This document shows, in pieces, positions 1-6,085 of a stretch of 37,668 nt of DNA. The stretch comes from CAZFDT01 sp964518335 (GTDB lineage: Bacteria; Planctomycetota; Phycisphaerae; Phycisphaerales; Phycisphaeraceae). The position numbers were made by a program, and so were the translations under genes. Positions within the stretch are counted from its first letter, which is position 1; the number at the start of each line of letters is the position of its first letter. The DNA is taken from positions 1 to 37,668 of the forward strand of contig CAZFDT010000049.1 of the NCBI GenBank assembly GCA_964518335.1, read 5' to 3'. The notes beneath the pieces were generated by a model that ran no database searches, was not told the DNA's origin, and was given only the letters and a program-made list of their open reading frames with translations.

Positions 1-171
1 CGTAGGGATCATCGGCAAGACTCAAACGCAAACTGCAAGTTCTTTTAGGTGCTCTTAGCCGCAAGCTCACCCCATCACAGCCCGCGGCGTGGCACACCCA
101 TATGATCCCTTCATCGCCCTCTGATGGGCAACCTCGTCGATGAGGAACGAACGGTCTGCCCGAAGGATTCT
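1..171. other. Non-coding window edge
   Basis: No convincing gene is visible downstream of mazF. The words AGGGATCAT (4-12) and ATGATCCCT (102-110) form 9-base inverted arms about 90 bases apart. They resemble the inverted GTGAGGGATCA/TGATCCCTCAC pair at 8826-8882, so this may be another copy of a dispersed repeat. The left side is cut by the window, so a gene reaching in from outside cannot be excluded. Confidence 0.4.
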
Positions 172-525
172 TCACAACCCGATGAACTTCGCGATGATCG
201 TGGCGATCTCGTCCACGAATGCGGCGGGCACGCGATCGACGAAGCGGGCTTTCCGCTCTTGATAGTCCACGCTACGGACCTGATGCAGCCGCACGTATCC
301 TTGTGGCTGAGGGAGCCTGAGGCCCGTGGGCAATGGCCGTTGCACCTTGTCCCCGTAGTTCTTGCTGGTGCAACCGATGACGATCGCCATGCCGGTCGCA
401 CGCTGATATGCGGCTGGGCTGAGCACCAGACCGTAGTGCTTGCCGCCCAGTTCATTGCCCGCCGATGGCGTGAAGTCCATGTGGATGATGTCGCCGCGCT
501 CCGGAATGTACGGCTTGCGACTCAC
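172..525 (-). CDS. mazF: MazF/PemK-family mRNA interferase toxin
   Basis: Type II toxin of the MazF/PemK/CcdB fold, a ribosome-independent sequence-specific endoribonuclease. Seen: 117 residues from a GTG start, opening SRKPYIPERGDIIHMDF. The family's RGDI strand, the P(S)AGNELGGKHYGLVLS loop and strand that carry the catalytic region, and a TSK motif near residue 55 are all present. Length matches the family (about 105-120). The GTG at 525 is chosen because it overlaps the mazE stop codon by four bases (GTGA), the usual translational coupling of antitoxin and toxin. An upstream ATG at 555 would lie wholly inside mazE. The frame and key motifs are intact, so the toxin is probably active and held in check by the upstream antitoxin. 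Confidence 0.93.
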   Translation of the reverse strand: MSRKPYIPERGDIIHMDFTPSAGNELGGKHYGLVLSPAAYQRATGMAIVIGCTSKNYGDKVQRPLPTGLRLPQPQGYVRLHQVRSVDYQERKARFVDRVPAAFVDEIATIIAKFIGL

Positions 526-821
526 CACATCTCCTTCCCGACGGGCTTGCCCCAATCCATCTCGCCGCCGACCATGTCGGGCGTCACGCCGTCGAGCAGT
601 TCGGCAAGCGTCGGCTCACTCGTGGATGGCCGCAACGTGATAGCGTCGCCGGAGACCTGCACGCTCATCGCGCTGCCCTCATCGAGCTTCAAGCGCTTGA
701 CGGCCGAAGCGGGAATCCGCAAAGCAAGGCTGTTACCCCACCGGCTGACGCGCACGATGTCGTGGGCGTGTCCAGCCCTTCGCGGAGAGGACCGATGTTT
801 GGCACGAACGGAACGAGGCAT
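522..821 (-). CDS. mazE: MazE-family antitoxin (SpoVT/AbrB swapped-hairpin fold)
   Basis: Antitoxin that neutralises MazF and normally represses its own operon. Seen: 99 residues from the ATG at 821. An AbrB-type DNA-binding domain at about residues 22-65 has the motif VRVSRWGNSLALRIPASAV, the swapped-hairpin signature. An acidic C-terminal tail (EPTLAELLDGVTPDM) is the part expected to wrap the toxin. The start is set by a strong Shine-Dalgarno AGGAGG (827-832 on the plus strand, reversed) five bases upstream. A longer reading to 881 would run through the promoter. The N-terminal arm (residues 1-20) is longer and more basic than in short MazE proteins. It is the first gene of a two-gene operon. 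Confidence 0.92.
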   Translation of the reverse strand: MPRSVRAKHRSSPRRAGHAHDIVRVSRWGNSLALRIPASAVKRLKLDEGSAMSVQVSGDAITLRPSTSEPTLAELLDGVTPDMVGGEMDWGKPVGKEMW

Positions 822-832
822 ACGGACCTCCT

Positions 833-871
833 GGATATACAAAGTATATCCATCGGATCGGGCCCGTCCAG
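833..871 (-). promoter_or_regulatory. mazEF promoter with palindromic operator
   Basis: Read on the minus strand, TATACT (848-843) is a good -10 and TGGACG (870-865) a fair -35, 16 bases apart. A perfect inverted repeat, GGATATAC-AAA-GTATATCC (833-851), covers the -10 and ends one base before the Shine-Dalgarno. AbrB-fold antitoxins autoregulate by binding palindromes at the promoter, so this is the likely MazE or MazEF operator. The pairing is seen directly; the role is inferred. Confidence 0.75.
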
Positions 872-889
872 CACCGATCATGGGCGCCG

Positions 890-1372
890 TCAGATCCGAA
901 AGACCGGGCGTTTGATGCGGGGGAAGGGGGCGGGCTTGGGCGGCTCCTGCGGGCGGGGGTGGATGCAGGCCTTGGCGCGAACAGTAGCCCCGATCTTGAT
1001 CTGCAGACTTTTACCGACGAGTTGGCCCGAGGTGTAGGATCGGGGCGTGAGCTCGATGTCGCCGAAGACGGTGACGGAGCCCTCGAAGCGTCCGCCCTGG
1101 TTGACGAACCCGCCGCAGACGACGCGTCCGATGACCTCGCTGGGCTGCTCCAGGCGCACGGTTCCCATGGTGGCCAGTTCGCCCTTGAGGCGATGGCGAA
1201 TGATGACATCCTCGAAGCGCAGGTGCCGCGTGCAGGCCGGGCATCGCAGGGAGATCGCTTTGACGCTGACCTCGAAGCGATGAGCGCAATGCGGACAGTT
1301 GACGCGACGCATGTCGCGCGGCTGCGGCTTGCGAGGGTGTACGGCGGCCAGGGCTGGTCGGATGGGGCTCAC
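890..1372 (-). CDS. Bactofilin with N-terminal zinc ribbon
   Basis: Polymer-forming cytoskeletal protein (bactofilin, DUF583 beta-helix) in fusion with a zinc ribbon. Seen: 160 residues. CPHC at about 26-29 and CPAC at about 44-47 form a four-cysteine ribbon. The following repeats of small, Gly/Val-rich turns (GRVVCGGFVNQGGRFEGSV, then FGDIEL) are the right-handed beta-helix rungs, and a basic proline-rich tail ends the protein. A GTG start at 1372 is preferred because AAGGGA lies about nine bases upstream; ATG 1312 would also keep the ribbon. It follows the other bactofilin gene by 34 bases on the same strand, so the two are probably co-transcribed and may co-polymerise at the membrane or cell wall. 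Confidence 0.8.
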   Translation of the reverse strand: MSPIRPALAAVHPRKPQPRDMRRVNCPHCAHRFEVSVKAISLRCPACTRHLRFEDVIIRHRLKGELATMGTVRLEQPSEVIGRVVCGGFVNQGGRFEGSVTVFGDIELTPRSYTSGQLVGKSLQIKIGATVRAKACIHPRPQEPPKPAPFPRIKRPVFRI

Positions 1373-1406
1373 AACAGCGATCCCTTCTCCGGGGGCTGGC
1401 CGGGGA

Positions 1407-1997
1407 TCAGGCGTTGTGACCGTTGCTGCCGTTGCTCATCGTGCGCGGCTGCAGGCCCGGCGCGGTGAGGACCTTGGTGCGGCGACGCTGCAGAATGCTG
1501 CTGACGTTGCTCGACACGGTCTTGACCGGCGACTCCTCGTGCGACTCATCGAGGTCGAGGCTCTCGTGGTCGTCGTGATCGCGGCCGTGGCTGCTGGCGG
1601 TTTCGACGGTGGTGTCGGTCTGCAGCGCGGCGCCGGCGGCCTGCATGGCGTTGGGGCCGATGCACACGTCGCCCTGGAAGGTCGCGCCCTCGACGACGGA
1701 CAACTGCGTCGTGTAGATCTGGCCCTCGACCTTGGCGCCGGGGAGCAATTCGACGCCACCCTCGGCGGCGATGTCGGCGCTGGCCGTGCCCGCGGTGCGG
1801 ACCATGCCGGCGATGATCGTCCCGCCGACCTTCGCCGAGTCGGTCAGCTCCAGCATGCCGCTGATCCGCAGCGTGCCCTTGAACTGACCCATGATGACTG
1901 CATCGCTGTCGAGCGACAGTTCGCCGCTGATCTTGCAGTCGGGACCCAGCACCGTCTTGTTGTTGCTGCTCATGTTGACCTCGTTGTGGTTGCCCAT
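1407..1997 (-). CDS. Bactofilin (polymer-forming cytoskeletal protein)
   Basis: Bactofilin: self-assembling cytosolic filaments that act as scaffolds for envelope enzymes. Seen: 196 residues from ATG 1997 (MGNHNEVNMSSNN). The beta-helix core has the classic periodic pattern (ISGELSLDSDAVIMGQFKG, then GTIIAGMV, then VEGQIYTTQL, then FQGDVCIG). A disordered His/Asp/Ser-rich tail (HGRDHDDHESLDLDESHEE) is followed by a basic end. The start is supported by GGGAG about nine bases upstream. In-frame sequence up to 2084 overlaps the divergent promoter region and lacks family similarity. It is the first gene of a two-bactofilin operon; its tail differs from that of its partner, so each probably recruits different clients. 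Confidence 0.9.
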   Translation of the reverse strand: MGNHNEVNMSSNNKTVLGPDCKISGELSLDSDAVIMGQFKGTLRISGMLELTDSAKVGGTIIAGMVRTAGTASADIAAEGGVELLPGAKVEGQIYTTQLSVVEGATFQGDVCIGPNAMQAAGAALQTDTTVETASSHGRDHDDHESLDLDESHEESPVKTVSSNVSSILQRRRTKVLTAPGLQPRTMSNGSNGHNA

Positions 1998-2158
1998 GGT
2001 TCGACGCTCCCATAAAACGCGGGGCGGCCGGAGGCGACTTGCCCCTAAAGCTCTGCAATCATCGGTATCCGGGGCCAATTTCACGAAGATTTGCGGACCG
2101 GCCCCGCACGCCGACGACAGCGGCGTTATTCCCGGACGTTATTCCCGACGTGGACGTT

Positions 2159-2953
2159 ATGCTGTGGTCCATGGACGCCAGACTCGGCCGCAAAGTGAGG
2201 CAGCACCTGCGCACCGACGCGCTGCTGGGCGTGGAGGCGGTGCCGCTGGGTCAGGCGCGAGCGGCGGAGACGGTCGCAGACGCGGCGCCGCAAGCGCTGC
2301 CGCAGTCCAATCGTGTCGCGGCCAAACCCGCGCCGTCGCACGGCGATCGCACCGTCAAGCTGCAGTTGCTCGAAGCGATGGATCGCGATGAGGTCAAGGG
2401 CTGCGTCAAGTGCGCATTGAGCAGCGGCCGAACCCACACCGTGTTCGGCGAAGGCGACGCCGACGCGCGGCTGTTGTTCATCGGCGAAGGCCCCGGCCAG
2501 ACCGAGGACGAGCTGGGCCGCCCCTTCGTCGGCCGCGCCGGCGAATTGCTCGACAAGCAGATCACCGCGATGGGACTGACGCGCGAGCAGGTGTACATCG
2601 CCAACATCGTCAAGTGCCGCCCGCCGCAGAATCGCGTGCCCGCGCCTGACGAGGTGCAGGCCTGCTTCGACTACCTCCTGCGGCAGATCGAGATCATTCA
2701 GCCCGAGGTGATCGTCACGCTGGGCGGGCCGGCGACCAAGACCATCCTGCAGACCAGCGACGGTATCACGAAGATTCGCGGCACGTGGTTCGAGTTCACC
2801 GGGTTGGTGCTGCGCGGCGGCGAGGCGATCCCCGTCATGCCCACGTTCCACCCGGCCTACCTGCTGCGCAGCTACACCGTGGACAACCGTCGCAAGGTGT
2901 GGAGCGATCTGCAGCAGGTCATGCAGCGGCTTGGGATCACTGCAGCAAAATAG
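2159..2953 (+). CDS. Uracil-DNA glycosylase, family 4 (4Fe-4S type)
   Basis: Base-excision repair enzyme that removes uracil from DNA. Seen (numbered from ATG 2159, 264 residues): four cysteines, C82 and C85 (CVKC), C153 (IVKCRPP) and C169 (QACF), in the spacing of the family's 4Fe-4S site. Motif A is GEGPGQTEDELG (109-120; the family is usually GEAPG), followed by RPFVGRAG. The late motif HPAYLLRS (231-238) carries the catalytic-site histidine. The first 65 residues are a low-complexity Ala/Gln/Pro linker. ATG 2171 is an alternative start; sequence before 2159 reads through the divergent bactofilin promoter. The gene ends one base before the convergent comEA-like gene. It is not the E. coli Ung fold family. 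Confidence 0.93.
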   Translation: MLWSMDARLGRKVRQHLRTDALLGVEAVPLGQARAAETVADAAPQALPQSNRVAAKPAPSHGDRTVKLQLLEAMDRDEVKGCVKCALSSGRTHTVFGEGDADARLLFIGEGPGQTEDELGRPFVGRAGELLDKQITAMGLTREQVYIANIVKCRPPQNRVPAPDEVQACFDYLLRQIEIIQPEVIVTLGGPATKTILQTSDGITKIRGTWFEFTGLVLRGGEAIPVMPTFHPAYLLRSYTVDNRRKVWSDLQQVMQRLGITAAK

Positions 2954-3277
2954 TCATCGCGGCGCCTCGGCCGTCGCCCACGGGCGCAGCCGCTCCAGCC
3001 GTTTGGGGCCGATGTCACGTACCCGGGTCAGCGCCTGCACCGACTCGAACGGCCCATGCGCAGCCCGGTCGTCCACCACGCGCAACGCCAACCCCGGCCC
3101 CAGACCCGGCAATAGCGACACCGCCGCGGCATCGGCGGCATTGACGTCAATGCGGTGATGCGTGCGCCGTGGCGTCACCTGGCTGTACCGCACCGGCCTG
3201 GCCACGCCCAGCCACAGCGACGCGGCCCACACCGCCACCGCCCAGACCACTGCAACCCAGAACAGACGGCGGCGCAT
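2954..3277 (-). CDS. ComEA-like helix-hairpin-helix protein
   Basis: Small membrane-anchored DNA-binding protein related to the C-terminal part of ComEA. Seen: 107 residues. One hydrophobic segment (about 5-24, FWVAVVWAVAVWAASLWLGV) is followed by IDVNAADAAAVSLLPGLGPGLA, the first helix-hairpin-helix with its PGLGP hairpin, and then by LTRVRDIGPKRLERLRPW, the second with IGPK. Start ATG 3277 lies one base after the TGA of the upstream gene (TGACATG), which implies translational coupling. In competent bacteria ComEA binds incoming DNA outside the membrane; here no comEC is in view, so a role in uptake is only a possibility. Stop codons of this gene and the convergent UDG gene abut. Confidence 0.82.
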   Translation of the reverse strand: MRRRLFWVAVVWAVAVWAASLWLGVARPVRYSQVTPRRTHHRIDVNAADAAAVSLLPGLGPGLALRVVDDRAAHGPFESVQALTRVRDIGPKRLERLRPWATAEAPR

Positions 3278-3278
3278 G

Positions 3279-4850
3279 TCAGGCGCTTTCTTCTGCGGCG
3301 TTCGTCTTGGCCGCCGCGGCCTTGGGAGCGCCGTGGCCGTTGGAGCCCAGCGTGTGACGACGGAAATTCACGATCCGCCGGAACGATGCCTTCGGCTGCA
3401 GGTCTTCGCCGATGAGCCCGCCCAGCGGCATCTCGATCTCCGGGTGATCCATCAACTCCTGCCACGACACCGCCTCGACGAACGGCTTGCTCATGGCGAT
3501 CTGCAGCACCGCCTCCATCCACCGGCTCTGCACCAGGCCCGACCACGGTTTGCGCCATACGCCGCTGTTGGGGTCGATCGGCTCACCGCCGTCGGGCGCC
3601 GCCAGCATCGCCTGCGTCACCGGCTCGCTCGGCGCCGACAGCGTCAGGTGGATGGGCTTGCTGAACACCGCCAGCGCGTCGAGCAGGTTGCTCACCTGCA
3701 TCAGGTCGCGCGTGAACTGGCCGGACACGGCCTGGCCCATCATCAGCTTCACGCCCAGGGCGTCGAACTGGATCGCGTTCTGCACGATCAGGTCGCCGTA
3801 CATCAGCGGCGGGATGGACCGCTGGTTCTGCGAGTAGTACTCGCCGAAGGGCTGGCGCAGCTCGATGATCGCCTTGGCCGCCGGCTGAATCTTCTTGACC
3901 AGCATCGTCGTCATGCGCGTCAGGTCCATGAGCTGATCGAACGTGAACGCGAAGTGGCTGTTGACGTGCAGGCCGCTGACGATGTTCCAGCCGTTGATGA
4001 CATTGCGATAGCGATTGACCACCTTCTCGACGTGCTCGTAGATGACGTCGCGGACGGTGTCGTAGTCGTGCTCCCAGATGTAGAGCCAGTCGGGAAGCTG
4101 GGTCGGGTCGAATGCGACCAGAGGCCCGGCGGTGATGGGCAGACGGTGCTTACTGCACCATTCGACCCAGTTGTCAATCGGGGCCCAGCGGTATTCGCCC
4201 TCGACGGGAACGACCTGCTTCCAGTTGACCGGCAGGTTGATGAAATCGAACGCAGCGAGGATGCCTTGGCGGACGCGGTCGCTGGACTGATCGATCGCCA
4301 CGCCCACGCCCACGGGATGGCGCGGCAGCGAAGCGGTGGCCTTGCGGCGATTGAGCAAGAGTTCGGCGTGAGCCAGCGCCAGTTCCTCGCTGCCATCGAC
4401 GGAAGTCACCAGGCAGTCGTGGGCGATCTGACTGGCCCGATGGGGGTCGGTCATCTGCAGGCACAGGGCCTCGACGAACATCTTTCGCGCCGACTCGACT
4501 CGTTTCATCACCGCGTGGTCGGGCGACAGCTCGAACATGGCCCAGTCCTCGAGCTTGTTGTAGAGGACCATCAGGCGATGGCGGGCCAATTCGAGGCTGA
4601 GCAGGTAAGGCTCGTCGCGTTCGGGCAGGAGGCAGGTCTGCAGCGTCAACTCGCCGCACTCGCCCACCGCCTGCTGCAGGGCCAGAGCGGCCGCGCCCCC
4701 CTCGCGCTTCTCGCAGAGGATCATGCCGTGCTCGGCGTCGAAACGGATGTCGCAGCGCATCGCGCTGCTGTCCGACCCGAGCAGATAGGCATTGCGCAGC
4801 GACCACCTGGCCGCGGGCTTGCCCTCGTCGTACACCATGAACTTCAGCAT
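3279..4850 (-). CDS. GH10-fold protein without catalytic glutamates
   Basis: 523 residues. Residues about 1-170 form a unique N-terminal region. From about 180 the sequence follows a glycoside hydrolase family 10 (xylanase) barrel: NLPVNWKQVVPVEGEYRWAP (205-224), the LPDWL segment near 252, GWNIVSG (287-293), FDALGVKLM (362-370), KPIHLTLSAP (398-407), and a C-terminal VSWQELMDHP...LQPKASFRRI (461-492) matching the family's last strands. In active GH10 enzymes the acid/base Glu follows WDVVN and the nucleophile Glu follows HIT; here these places hold Gly293 and Leu404. No signal peptide is visible. Probably a catalytically dead, possibly sugar-binding or regulatory protein. It precedes and is coupled to the comEA-like gene. 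Confidence 0.75.
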   Translation of the reverse strand: MLKFMVYDEGKPAARWSLRNAYLLGSDSSAMRCDIRFDAEHGMILCEKREGGAAALALQQAVGECGELTLQTCLLPERDEPYLLSLELARHRLMVLYNKLEDWAMFELSPDHAVMKRVESARKMFVEALCLQMTDPHRASQIAHDCLVTSVDGSEELALAHAELLLNRRKATASLPRHPVGVGVAIDQSSDRVRQGILAAFDFINLPVNWKQVVPVEGEYRWAPIDNWVEWCSKHRLPITAGPLVAFDPTQLPDWLYIWEHDYDTVRDVIYEHVEKVVNRYRNVINGWNIVSGLHVNSHFAFTFDQLMDLTRMTTMLVKKIQPAAKAIIELRQPFGEYYSQNQRSIPPLMYGDLIVQNAIQFDALGVKLMMGQAVSGQFTRDLMQVSNLLDALAVFSKPIHLTLSAPSEPVTQAMLAAPDGGEPIDPNSGVWRKPWSGLVQSRWMEAVLQIAMSKPFVEAVSWQELMDHPEIEMPLGGLIGEDLQPKASFRRIVNFRRHTLGSNGHGAPKAAAAKTNAAEESA

Positions 4851-4989
4851 CTTCGCACCGCCGCTTCGGCCAGGCCGGGATTAGGGAATGAATAAGTCCG
4901 TATGGTACGGCGGCCCAACCCGGTGTCCTCCGGACCAGCGATTATGACGACCCAAGCCCGCGGTTTCAATGGCAGGATATCATGTCGGT

Positions 4990-5193
4990 ATGAAGATCAA
5001 GATCCTGATCGAACCCGGCGAGGACCACGGCTACGTTGCCCATGCCCCGGCACTCCGCGGCTGCTGGTCGCAGGGCGACACGCGAGAACAGGCGCTGGCC
5101 AATATCCGCGAGGCGATCGAGGCGTGGCTGGAGACCGAGCAGGACAAGGCCGACGCTTTTTCGACCGCCGACGTCGAACTCATCACCGTCTGA
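4990..5193 (+). CDS. hicB: HicB-family antitoxin
   Basis: Antitoxin of the HicAB type II system, with a degraded RNase-H-like fold. Seen: 67 residues, MKIKILIEPGEDHGYVAHAP, then LRGCWSQGDTREQALANIREAIEAWLE, which is the characteristic HicB block (GCWSQG, A..NI.EAI). It ends soon after without a separate DNA-binding domain, as in the short single-domain members. ATG 4990 is chosen since family members begin at MKIK; AGGATA lies 9-14 bases upstream. ATG 4969 (seven residues longer) is possible. Unusually the antitoxin precedes the toxin, an order often seen for this short HicB subgroup, and the toxin gene that follows is broken. Confidence 0.88.
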   Translation: MKIKILIEPGEDHGYVAHAPALRGCWSQGDTREQALANIREAIEAWLETEQDKADAFSTADVELITV

Positions 5194-5211
5194 CCCAGCC
5201 GGGCGATCCAT

Positions 5212-5441
5212 ATGCCGCAATGACCGGTGGTCAGTGGACGTCAGGCCCGTCGCGCTTTCGAGAAGGACGGCTGGATTTTCAACCGCCAGCGCGGCAGTCA
5301 TAATGGTGCTCGTGAAACCGGGCATTCCGGTCAATCTGTCGATACCCGACCACCGTCAACTGGACCGCGCGCGGCCTGCTGCGGGGCTTGATCCGCGACT
5401 CCGGCCTCACCGTGGATCAGTTTCTGGCACTGTTGGGCTGA
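5212..5441 (+). pseudogene. hicA: hicA toxin pseudogene
   Basis: The 230 bases after hicB translate in pieces to a full HicA mRNA interferase. ATG CCG CAA is followed by an in-frame TGA (5221-5223). The same frame then gives VVSGRQARRAFEKDGW...RQRGSH, including the catalytic-type His of the GSH motif. One extra base near 5302 shifts the frame into MVLVKPGIPVNLSIPDHRQL. Another extra base near 5369, in a GC repeat, shifts it again into RGLLRGLIRDSGLTVDQFLA, ending at TGA 5439-5441. One stop and two frameshifts make an active toxin very unlikely. The order of family motifs is complete, so decay looks recent. Confidence 0.88.
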
Positions 5442-5448
5442 CGCTGGC

Positions 5449-5961
5449 TTAACCCGGCCAGAAAATCGCCGCAGCGCAGAGCAGCCACATCATCACCGCG
5501 ACGGCGAGTTTGCCCAGCGTGCCCCACAGCTTGCCCCAGGCGGCGCCTTTGCCCGCCTGCCACGCCGCCTCCCATTGCCGCCCGGCCCATTTGTCCCCCG
5601 CCATCGACCCGGCCCCCGCCCCGATCATCGCTCCCGCGATCGTGCCCACCACCGGGATCGGGATCACGATCGTGCCCAGGATCGCCCCGGCGATCCCCCC
5701 GACCACCGACCCGACCATCGCCCGCTTGGACCCCCCCGCCCGCCGGCTGCCTGCCGCGCCCGCCAGCGTCTCGATCAGCTCGCCCAACCCCGCCAGAAGC
5801 CCCATGAACACGATCGGCCACCACCCGATCCAACCCGGCCAGATCAACTCGAAGGCGATCGCCGCGAGGATCATCAGCCATGTGCCCGGCAGTTGCATCG
5901 CCACCATGGCCACGCCCACGACGTTGACCAGCAGGAGGATGACAATGGCGGCATAGACCAT
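5449..5961 (-). CDS. DUF456 family membrane protein
   Basis: 170-residue hydrophobic protein of the DUF456 family, function unknown. Seen: a first membrane segment (MVYAAIVILLLVNVVGVAMV), the family's LPGTWLMILAAIAFELIW, then a pair of glycine-rich membrane helices (MVGSVVGGIAGAILGTIVIP and VVGTIAGAMIGAGAGSMAG) with a GxxxG pattern, and a last hydrophobic stretch LAVAVMMWLLCAAAIF. Start ATG 5961 has AAAGGG six bases upstream; the open frame further upstream enters the divergent promoter of the HEAT-repeat gene. It is convergent with the hicA remnant, stops seven bases apart. No neighbour suggests a role. Confidence 0.82.
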   Translation of the reverse strand: MVYAAIVILLLVNVVGVAMVAMQLPGTWLMILAAIAFELIWPGWIGWWPIVFMGLLAGLGELIETLAGAAGSRRAGGSKRAMVGSVVGGIAGAILGTIVIPIPVVGTIAGAMIGAGAGSMAGDKWAGRQWEAAWQAGKGAAWGKLWGTLGKLAVAVMMWLLCAAAIFWPG

Positions 5962-6017
5962 GCGTAACCCTTTGGGAACACGATGATATCGGACGCTGGC
6001 CGATCGCGTCAGACCGC

Positions 6018-6078
6018 TTGACGGTCGCGCATAAGCCCGATAGATTGCGGTGGCTACAAGTCTTGTAGCCACAAGGAG
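6018..6078 (+). promoter_or_regulatory. Promoter and 23-base palindrome of the HEAT-repeat gene
   Basis: TTGACG (6018-6023) and TAGATT (6041-6046) are separated by 17 bases, a good sigma-70-like pair. The expected start of transcription falls inside a perfect inverted repeat, arms GTGGCTACAAG (6050-6060) and CTTGTAGCCAC (6062-6072) around a single T. The Shine-Dalgarno AAGGAG (6073-6078) follows directly. A palindrome with a one-base centre suits a dimeric repressor better than an RNA hairpin. Sequence elements are seen; the operator role is inferred. Confidence 0.65.
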
Positions 6079-6085
6079 TCCAACC

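Noticed and set aside
124..915. Long plus-strand frame over mazEF
   Set aside because: It is the antisense of two well-supported genes and has no family similarity.
3162..4895. 577-codon plus-strand frame opposite the GH10-fold gene
   Set aside because: Arg/His/Leu-rich antisense translation of a gene with clear fold motifs; typical shadow frame in GC-rich DNA.
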